Shown here one piece after another: positions 1-4,936 of a stretch of DNA of 5,497 nt. Position 1 is the stretch's first letter. Each line of letters opens with the position of its first letter. The notes beneath the pieces were generated by a model that saw nothing but the letters and a program-made list of their open reading frames with translations, was not told where the DNA came from and ran no database searches. A program made the translations under genes and the position numbers. Origin of the DNA: a bacterium (GTDB lineage Bacteria; Hydrothermota; UBA3072; B12-G15); contig QNDZ01000117.1 in the NCBI GenBank assembly GCA_003646055.1, forward strand, positions 1 through 5,497, read 5' to 3'.

Positions 1-1
1 G

Positions 2-1072
2 ATAAGCGGTGTTCTTGGCGAGTTGAGGAGGAAGGCACTCTTTGCTGATTCAAGCCTTGCCTCTGATATTTTCCAGATACTTGTGCCTATTGACAGCATA
101 CTGAACAAGATGAGGCTTGAGGTAGGTAAGGGGAAGTCACAGGAGTATCCAGACCTTGCTCTTTACCTCTCAAAACTGGATACACTGCTGGGGAAGATAG
201 ATGTTGAGGAGAAAAAGGACGAGTATCTTACAGCAATGGAGGCAGAAAAAGATCACCTTCACAGCAGGATAGAGGAAGTAAGACATTTGATTGATTCCCT
301 TGGAATCATAGATGAAACACTCCAGGGATATTTCAATGACCTAAATAAGGCAGTTGACCAGTTTTATACCCTTGCTAAGGGAGAGGATAAAACATTGAAG
401 TACGAAGATATTCCTAATACAGACAACCTTATTGATGGGATTGTTTCAAGGCTGGACAAAAAGAAGAATAAAAAGGAGATGGAAAATATAGATACCCTCA
501 GGGATGAGATTACAAATTACAAAAGATACCTTTTGAATATTGAGTTTCTTGATTACTCCAAGCAGTTTCAGAAGAAGATACCTATAACAAAGCAACTTGC
601 AACACGGTACAGGGAGAAGTTGAGAGACCAGACAATCCATGCGAATATAATAATGAACGCATACGATGCACTGGATAAGTGCAGGGTTTTTATCAATCTT
701 TATAAAAGTGAAAAGGGTGAATTGCCAACTGGAAACCTGAGACAACTCTTTGAAGACCCGGAAAAGGAAGATGAATTTGACCTTGTTATGAAGAATCTTT
801 CCTCAGACCCCATACTTGAACTAACTGACGATGGTTATGTGATTAAGGCAAAAGCAAAGGATACTGAAGGTACGGAGGTTGTTTTCCATGTGAGATTCAT
901 TAACAAACTTGATGAAATGTTGAAGGAATCCTTCTCCTGGGGACCTGTGTATCAGACAATAGATTCTACAAAGACCTTCTTTGTTAAGGCAAGGGCAAAT
1001 GACTCTTTCAAGACGCTTGTGACAACGAGGCCAGAATTTATACAGTTTAAGAAAGAGGAGGCAAAAAAATGA
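2..1072 (+). CDS. Unrecognised mostly helical protein, 5'-truncated by window edge
   Basis: The frame is open from the first bases of the window. A TTG at 23 could start it but has no Shine-Dalgarno, so the gene most likely begins upstream; 356 residues are visible, ending at TGA 1070-1072. I do not recognise the family. The first two thirds is charged and helical, with coiled-coil-like heptads around nt 200-290 and a very Lys-rich patch near nt 455-480. The last third changes character: a segment at nt 680-727 (CRVFINLYKSEKGELP) followed by a beta-like stretch GYVIKAKAKD at nt 833-862 loosely resembles the region after the long helix of type II/IV pseudopilins. No transmembrane segment or signal is visible in this part, although one could lie upstream. 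The stop overlaps the start of the TPR lipoprotein gene (ATGA), so the two are probably co-translated and functionally linked. That it is a real gene is secure; its function is unknown. Confidence 0.85.
   Translation: MSGVLGELRRKALFADSSLASDIFQILVPIDSILNKMRLEVGKGKSQEYPDLALYLSKLDTLLGKIDVEEKKDEYLTAMEAEKDHLHSRIEEVRHLIDSLGIIDETLQGYFNDLNKAVDQFYTLAKGEDKTLKYEDIPNTDNLIDGIVSRLDKKKNKKEMENIDTLRDEITNYKRYLLNIEFLDYSKQFQKKIPITKQLATRYREKLRDQTIHANIIMNAYDALDKCRVFINLYKSEKGELPTGNLRQLFEDPEKEDEFDLVMKNLSSDPILELTDDGYVIKAKAKDTEGTEVVFHVRFINKLDEMLKESFSWGPVYQTIDSTKTFFVKARANDSFKTLVTTRPEFIQFKKEEAKK
1054..1061 (+). promoter_or_regulatory. Ribosome binding site of the TPR lipoprotein gene
   Basis: AGAGGAGG lies inside the end of the preceding gene, with its AGGAGG core (1056-1061) seven bases before the ATG at 1069. 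It fixes the lipoprotein start and allows independent re-initiation at the ATGA overlap. A run of seven A residues (1063-1069) fills the spacer. Confidence 0.85.
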
Positions 1073-2223
1073 GAAGAATAATCCCACTTCTGATTGTAGT
1101 GTTACTTGTCTCATGCTCCCAGCCAGAGGTCAAACCCCAGACAGAAGAGACCCGGACAGAGAGCAATAGCAATAAGGTGAGCCAGGCCAAGTTGTATTAT
1201 TCCTTTGGTGCTGACTATCTTATGAAGAGGAACTATGACGATGCCATAATAAATTTCCAGAGGGCATTGAAGGAAAGCACTGGTTTTGAATCAGCAGCCA
1301 TTGGTCTGGGAAAGGCCTATCAGGGAAAGAAGGAGTTTGCTCTTGCTGAACAGGCCTACAAGGACTTTCTCGCAAAGAATCCCAAGAGTGTGAAGGTTCA
1401 GGTTGCACTTGCAAATCTTTACAGGAAATTGAAGAAATATGACCTTGCAAAGAAGGTATACTTTGATGCCCTTAAAAAGGACTCATCCTTAGCCTACTGC
1501 TGGGATGGGCTTGGGAATCTTGAGGAGGATTTGGGGCATCTTGAAAAGGCAAAGGAGTATTATGAAAAGGCTTATAAACTTGACCCCAAAAATAAGGGTA
1601 TCGCCTTCAGGCTTGGGAGCGTTTATGTGAGAACAGGTGAGAGTTCAAAGGCGATAAAACTTCTTGAAGAGGTCAAGGATGTAAATCCAGATGACATTGA
1701 GATAAGGGTGAAATTGGGTGATGCATACAACGATACAAAGCAGTATGCAAAGGCCATAGAGGAGTACAAGTTTGTTCTATCAAAGATACCCAATTATGTG
1801 AGTGTCATGATAAAACTGGGTAAGGCATACAAGGGGCTGAAAAAGTACACCCTTGCTGAAAACATGTACAAAGAGGCACTTAAACACGAACCTGACAACC
1901 TTTCTGCTTATTACAGCCTTATAGACCTGTATATTACACGGAAGTTTTACACAAAGGCCATGAACACTGTGAATGAGGCACTGAAGAAGGCACCAAAGGA
2001 TGCTATTCTCTGGGCACTCAAAGGGGATGTGTATTTCAGGAAAGGCCTTGCAGAAATGAAAAAGGAAAACTGGAATCCTGCTATTGCACTTTTTGACAAG
2101 GCCATTGCTGCATACAGTAAATCAATAAGCCTTTGTTCTAACAATGAATGGAAGAACTATTCAAGAAAGGGGATAGCACAGGCAAAGAAGTATAAAAAAC
2201 AGGCTTTGGATTTGAGGTGGTAA
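1069..2223 (+). CDS. Multi-TPR outer-membrane lipoprotein
   Basis: This 384-residue protein has a lipoprotein signal: MRR, a hydrophobic core, then a lipobox LVSC with the lipidated cysteine at residue 16. Ser at +2 is compatible with outer-membrane sorting. A short polar linker (about 17-38) rich in E, T, S and N leads into nearly continuous tetratricopeptide repeats. Approximate repeats are 41-72, 75-106, 109-140, 143-174, 177-208, 211-242, 245-276, 279-310 and a longer, more divergent one at 313-354. Typical positions are visible, for example GLGKAY...A...Y...L...P and LDPKN after the repeat at 143-174. TPR arrays form superhelical scaffolds that bind peptides or partner proteins, here presumably on the periplasmic face of the outer membrane. 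The gene overlaps the upstream one by 4 bases and is one base from the next. With the Omp85-like gene two genes downstream it could act like BamD or a secretion pilotin/scaffold, but it is longer than BamD (about 245 residues, five TPRs). TPR lipoprotein is firm; the partner is inferred. Confidence 0.93.
   Translation: MRRIIPLLIVVLLVSCSQPEVKPQTEETRTESNSNKVSQAKLYYSFGADYLMKRNYDDAIINFQRALKESTGFESAAIGLGKAYQGKKEFALAEQAYKDFLAKNPKSVKVQVALANLYRKLKKYDLAKKVYFDALKKDSSLAYCWDGLGNLEEDLGHLEKAKEYYEKAYKLDPKNKGIAFRLGSVYVRTGESSKAIKLLEEVKDVNPDDIEIRVKLGDAYNDTKQYAKAIEEYKFVLSKIPNYVSVMIKLGKAYKGLKKYTLAENMYKEALKHEPDNLSAYYSLIDLYITRKFYTKAMNTVNEALKKAPKDAILWALKGDVYFRKGLAEMKKENWNPAIALFDKAIAAYSKSISLCSNNEWKNYSRKGIAQAKKYKKQALDLRW
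2214..2219 (+). promoter_or_regulatory. Ribosome binding site of the 117-residue membrane protein gene
   Basis: GAGGTG sits in the last codons of the lipoprotein gene, five bases before the ATG at 2225. It supports that start and indicates coupled translation across the one-base gap. Confidence 0.7.
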
Positions 2224-2224
2224 T

Positions 2225-2578
2225 ATGGGTTTTATAAAGAAACTCATAGGTTGGGGTATTCTTCTGGCTGTCATCATTTTTGGTGCTACTGTTTTTATAA
2301 ACTGGCTGGGAATTCAGATAAGGAAGTCTGACCTTTTGAAGAAGATTGAGGAACTCAACCAGTTCTATGCATCTGGCACATATACAAGGGAGAAGGTATG
2401 GCGTGAGATTACAAATTATATAGAGGAGAAAGACCTTGATGCACCAGAGGATGAGATAATCGTCCAGAAGACCCCACAGTATTCCATAATACAGGTTACA
2501 CTTTACGACAGCCTTGTCATTCCCAAAAAGACATTCTACTTTGAGTTTGAATTGGCTGACACAGAAGATGTGAAATAG
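2225..2578 (+). CDS. Small single-pass membrane protein with periplasmic domain (DUF4845-like?)
   Basis: This 117-residue protein has a basic N-terminus (MGFIKK), one strong transmembrane helix at about residues 9-28, then a basic IQIRKSD segment and an amphipathic helix (about 35-48). The soluble C-terminal domain has a helix around 54-68, the patch DEIIVQ, and strands IIQVTLYDSLVIP and TFYFEFEL. Membrane anchor, short helix, then an alternating-strand domain of this size recalls DUF4845/pseudopilin-like small proteins, in which a single helix tethers a compact alpha/beta domain. This is a by-eye resemblance and could be wrong. The positive-inside rule is ambiguous because both flanks carry basic residues. 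Its place between the TPR lipoprotein and the Omp85-like gene, with a one-base overlap into the latter, suggests an inner-membrane component of the same envelope module. The gene is secure; the family assignment is tentative. Confidence 0.85.
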   Translation: MGFIKKLIGWGILLAVIIFGATVFINWLGIQIRKSDLLKKIEELNQFYASGTYTREKVWREITNYIEEKDLDAPEDEIIVQKTPQYSIIQVTLYDSLVIPKKTFYFEFELADTEDVK

Positions 2579-3843
2579 TGTTGTTATTGCTCTTATTAAC
2601 AGGACTTGGAATGAGGGAAGGCAGGGGTCTTCCCTCTAATGTTTTGATAAACTCGGTTGAGTTTGAGGGGGAGTATTTTTTTGCAGACACTCTGAAGGAT
2701 ATTACAAAGGATTTTGTTGGTAAACCCCTTAACGCGACAGAGATAGACTCATTATTACACAGGATTCAGACTGTTTATTTAGACAATGGATTTCCCTTTG
2801 TAAAACTTGTTCCCTTTTATTCTATAAAAGATTCTCGCATTGATATAAAGATTGATATTTCAAGTGGAGGTTTGAAATACATTCACAGATTGATATTCAG
2901 GGGGCGAGGTAATTTGTGCCTTTTAAAACGATTGTCATCACCCATTGAAGGCAGGGTCTTTTGTGAAAGAGGATTGAAAGAAGTAATTGGTCTTATAAAC
3001 AGGGGTAAGATTTTTCAGGTGGACTCATTCAGAATTGTTGATATAAAAGATAGTTTGGATATTGAGGTATTCATCAGAACAAAATCTGAAAGCAGACTTC
3101 TCTTTGGAGCAGGTTACAGGGCTGATAAGGGTTATTCACTCCATCTGAATGGTGGATTTTTTAATCCCTTTGGATATGGAAGTATAATTTCTGTTAATGT
3201 TGATAGAGAATCAGAGGGATATACATTTATAGAGAGTTCACTTGACATTCCTATTTTCTCCTTAAAAGGGGGGAGTTTTCTGCTTGATTATTATGTGAGA
3301 ACATATTCTGATACACTTCTCATTCAGTCCTTCTCTTTGTATCTTAAATTTCATTCCTTTTACCCCTCGGTTCTCTTTAAGACAGGTGTGAGGAAGAATA
3401 CATTTGTTTCTGAAACCATTGAAAATAGTACAGATATTATATTCTCCATGGATTCATCCCCATTGGGTCTTTCATTTGTGTATGTTCCTGAAAGGGGAAG
3501 GTTGATCAAGGGGAAGATCAGGCCTGTGTTCTGGAGAATTTCGCCCTATTACAGGTTTATCATTACAGAACCAGATAGTGTTAAACTGAAGGAGAATTAC
3601 ATATCACCTGTCAGGGGCTACTTTCCAGGGTACTATGGAAGGTTGTATGGAGCAGGTGCAGAGTTCTACATCATCAGAAGTAATAATATGGTCTTATACA
3701 TGTTCCTTGACTTTGCCTTTGGTTCCCCAATAAGGTCTGCTGGTATTGGTCTGAAAACAGATAGATACAATGTGGAGATTTCTTTTCCTGATTTCAATTT
3801 AAGTTCAACCATGCTGGGGTTCAGAATAACAATGGGTGATTAA
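2578..3843 (+). CDS. Omp85-family outer-membrane protein with two POTRA domains and a short beta-barrel
   Basis: This 421-residue protein is a good match in layout to the Omp85/BamA/TamA/ShlB superfamily. After a short hydrophobic N-terminus, POTRA 1 spans about 22-98 (VLINSVEFEG, then YLDNGFPFVKL, then DIKIDISSGG). POTRA 2 spans about 99-170 (KYIHRLIFRGRG ... LDIEVFIRT). The barrel runs from about 172 to the end and begins with the typical FGAGYR and FFNPFGYGS strands, where BamA-type proteins have an N-L-F-G-x-G motif. VRGY at 345-348 is the hallmark (V/I)RG(F/Y) motif of barrel loop 6. The barrel is only about 250 residues, near the minimum for 16 strands. The start is GTG, its G shared with the preceding stop (TAGTG), with no clear Shine-Dalgarno. 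An in-frame TGA at 2557-2559 limits any extension, so translation probably depends on coupling. Members insert outer-membrane proteins or export substrates; which of these applies here cannot be told. Confidence 0.88.
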   Translation: MLLLLLLTGLGMREGRGLPSNVLINSVEFEGEYFFADTLKDITKDFVGKPLNATEIDSLLHRIQTVYLDNGFPFVKLVPFYSIKDSRIDIKIDISSGGLKYIHRLIFRGRGNLCLLKRLSSPIEGRVFCERGLKEVIGLINRGKIFQVDSFRIVDIKDSLDIEVFIRTKSESRLLFGAGYRADKGYSLHLNGGFFNPFGYGSIISVNVDRESEGYTFIESSLDIPIFSLKGGSFLLDYYVRTYSDTLLIQSFSLYLKFHSFYPSVLFKTGVRKNTFVSETIENSTDIIFSMDSSPLGLSFVYVPERGRLIKGKIRPVFWRISPYYRFIITEPDSVKLKENYISPVRGYFPGYYGRLYGAGAEFYIIRSNNMVLYMFLDFAFGSPIRSAGIGLKTDRYNVEISFPDFNLSSTMLGFRITMGD

Positions 3844-3867
3844 AAATTTTGCAACACATTGAACCCC

Positions 3868-3895
3868 TTGACGTTGAAGAAATTTTTGTTAAAAT
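3868..3895 (+). promoter_or_regulatory. Sigma-70-like promoter with extended -10, probably leaderless
   Basis: TTGACG (3868-3873, 5/6 to consensus) is followed after 16 bases by TAAAAT (3890-3895, 5/6). TG at 3887-3888 sits at the right place for an extended -10. It lies in the 58-base gap after the Omp85-like gene. The predicted transcription start, about seven bases after the -10, falls on or next to the A of ATG 3902. There is no Shine-Dalgarno before that ATG. The rest of the gap has only a weak AT-rich inverted repeat (AAAAATTT 3842-3849 with AAATTTTT 3880-3887), too weak and too widely spaced to be a convincing terminator for the upstream operon. Confidence 0.7.
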
Positions 3896-3901
3896 ATTTA
3901 T

Positions 3902-4330
3902 ATGCTACTTCTTTTGATAATGCAGGTATCCAATGTGGATGTCAGGTTCAGGGTTGATGAATCACTGGTTTTGCAGATTGAAACACCTGTTGTTGACCTT
4001 GGAATGATTGACCCTATAAGCAAGGAGATGGAGAGAAGGTCTGCCATAATGTTGACGGTTTTTGCCAATACAGACTGGGAACTTGTTGTTAAGCCCTCAG
4101 ACGATTTCATATCTCAGAATGGTGATGTTATTCCCATAAACAGGCTGAGCCTCAGGGTGAATGGTGAAGATTATGTGAAGATGGAAAGGGATGGTGTTCC
4201 ACTGTTGAAAGGAGGCACAACACCAGAGGAGGGTGTGCCAGTAAACATAGACCTTAGATTAAAACTCACATGGGATGATGTTGCTGGTTCATACTCAACA
4301 ACCCTTACATTCACACTTATGAGGCTATAA
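3902..4330 (+). CDS. Secreted beta-rich WxL/pilin-like subunit, short form
   Basis: This 142-residue protein begins with a very short hydrophobic stretch (MLLLLIM) without basic residues. TAA at 3890-3892 blocks an upstream start, so ATG 3902 is the best choice. The remainder is beta-rich: VVDLGMIDP at 30-38, NTDWELVVKPSDDF at 56-69 with a W-x-L motif (W59, L61), a middle section with NGEDYVKM, and a C-terminal strand AGSYSTTLTFTL at 128-139. The order FG/LG-turn, sN-x-x-W-x-L, then aGxYsxTlTfTL is the pattern of WxL, spore-coat-U-like and other small fibre subunits. The W-x-L and C-terminal strand recur in the next gene, so the two are probably diverged paralogues or partners. No cysteines are present. 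It is first in a new transcription unit, 17 bases before the next start. Alternatives are a minor tip or adaptor subunit of a fibre, or a simple secreted beta-sandwich protein. Confidence 0.85.
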   Translation: MLLLLIMQVSNVDVRFRVDESLVLQIETPVVDLGMIDPISKEMERRSAIMLTVFANTDWELVVKPSDDFISQNGDVIPINRLSLRVNGEDYVKMERDGVPLLKGGTTPEEGVPVNIDLRLKLTWDDVAGSYSTTLTFTLMRL

Positions 4331-4335
4331 TAAAC

Positions 4336-4344
4336 AAGGAGGTG
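4336..4344 (+). promoter_or_regulatory. Very strong ribosome binding site
   Basis: AAGGAGGTG is essentially a full complement of the 16S rRNA tail and is the best Shine-Dalgarno in the window. It lies 5 bases (from the AGGAGG core, 4337-4342) before ATG 4348. An in-frame GTG at 4342-4344 overlaps this sequence and therefore cannot be the start. Confidence 0.88.
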
Positions 4345-4347
4345 CTT

Positions 4348-4899
4348 ATGAAGAAGCTCCTGTTGATGACCGTTGTTCCAGCCATACTTTTTGCAGCAGG
4401 TTTCAACTTTGGCTCCTCTCCACAGTCTGTTGATGCAACCCTCCAGTTTCAGTTTCCCACCTGGGTCGCTGTTTGGGTTCCTGATGATGTAACCTGGGAT
4501 TTCTCAAACATCACATCAAACCCCAGTAACCCCTCTTACCCCCCCGATATATCTTCGGGTCAGAACTTCCCCCAGTACTACTACCCCACAAACCCGAATG
4601 CTTCACCCTACATGAGAATCAGGTACTGGACAAATGCAGCATCAGGAACCTCATGGCAGCTGACAATAGTGGGAAGTGGAGACCCTGGTGGTGGAATACT
4701 CATAGGTGACATTGAATACAGTGATGCTGGGGCAGGTTCATGGACTTCCCTCTCCACAACTGCAGCAACACTTGCATCAGGTACAGGAAGAACGTCAGGA
4801 TTTGCATCTGCAGATCAGGATTGGAGGGTTTATATTGACGGTGATGAGGAGGCCGGAACTTACACCTGCACCGTAACAATTACAATGCAGACACTGTAA
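4348..4899 (+). CDS. Abundant secreted WxL/pilin-like subunit, long form
   Basis: This 183-residue protein starts at ATG 4348, chosen over GTG 4342 because the latter lies inside the Shine-Dalgarno. It has a canonical signal peptide: MKK, a hydrophobic core, and ILFAAG with likely cleavage after A17 or G18. The mature part is about 165 residues, beta-rich and low in charge. DATLQFQFPTW opens it, then VTWDFSN at 48-54, then a Pro/Asn/Ser/Tyr-rich stretch (55-87, including NPSYPPD and QYYYPTNP) that the shorter upstream protein lacks. The W-x-L motif SWQLTI is at 102-107, followed by a G/S/T-rich segment, IEYSDAGAGSW at 122-132 and a C-terminal strand AGTYTCTVTITM at 169-180. Only one cysteine (C174) is present, so no intramolecular disulphide. 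The signal, size, fold pattern and outstanding ribosome site suggest a major structural subunit of a surface fibre or layer. A strong hairpin follows the gene. Secreted structural protein is well supported; fibre formation is inferred. Confidence 0.87.
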   Translation: MKKLLLMTVVPAILFAAGFNFGSSPQSVDATLQFQFPTWVAVWVPDDVTWDFSNITSNPSNPSYPPDISSGQNFPQYYYPTNPNASPYMRIRYWTNAASGTSWQLTIVGSGDPGGGILIGDIEYSDAGAGSWTSLSTTAATLASGTGRTSGFASADQDWRVYIDGDEEAGTYTCTVTITMQTL

Positions 4900-4906
4900 C
4901 TGGTAA

Positions 4907-4936
4907 GGGGAGGCACTGCCTCCCCAATTGTTCTTT
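4907..4936 (+). terminator. GC-rich hairpin, probable partial intrinsic terminator/attenuator
   Basis: GGGGAGGCA (4907-4915) and TGCCTCCCC (4917-4925) are perfect inverted repeats around one base, realistically a 7-bp GC-rich stem with a CACTG loop. It is followed by AATTGTTCTTT (4926-4936), a T-rich but interrupted tract, directly before ATG 4937. It starts 7 bases after the subunit stop codon. The interrupted T tract suggests incomplete termination, letting some transcripts continue into the chaperone-like gene, and the stem could also protect the 3' end of the subunit mRNA. Confidence 0.75.

Noticed and set aside
23..25. TTG 23 as the true start of the first gene
   Set aside because: No Shine-Dalgarno precedes it and the frame stays open to the window edge, so the gene most likely begins upstream.
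446..1114. Minus-strand open frames at 446-745 and 821-1114
   Set aside because: They lie opposite a strongly supported plus-strand gene, have no ribosome sites, and encode Cys/Leu/Phe-rich sequences typical of antisense shadows.
505..2418. 15-base direct repeat TGAGATTACAAATTA at 505-519 and 2404-2418
   Set aside because: Both copies encode the same short peptide EITNY in unrelated genes with no flanking similarity; most likely coincidence in biased codon use.
3842..3887. AAAAATTT / AAATTTTT inverted repeat as terminator of the Omp85-like operon
   Set aside because: Only A-T pairs with a loop of about 30 bases that contains the -35 element; too weak for an intrinsic terminator.
4342..4347. 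GTG 4342 as the start of the long subunit gene
   Set aside because: The GTG is part of the AAGGAGGTG ribosome site; ATG 4348 has the right spacing and gives a standard MKK signal peptide.
4543..4559. Small hairpin CCCGA-TATATCT-TCGGG
   Set aside because: Five-base stem within the Pro-rich coding part of the subunit gene, no T tract; not a terminator and probably chance.
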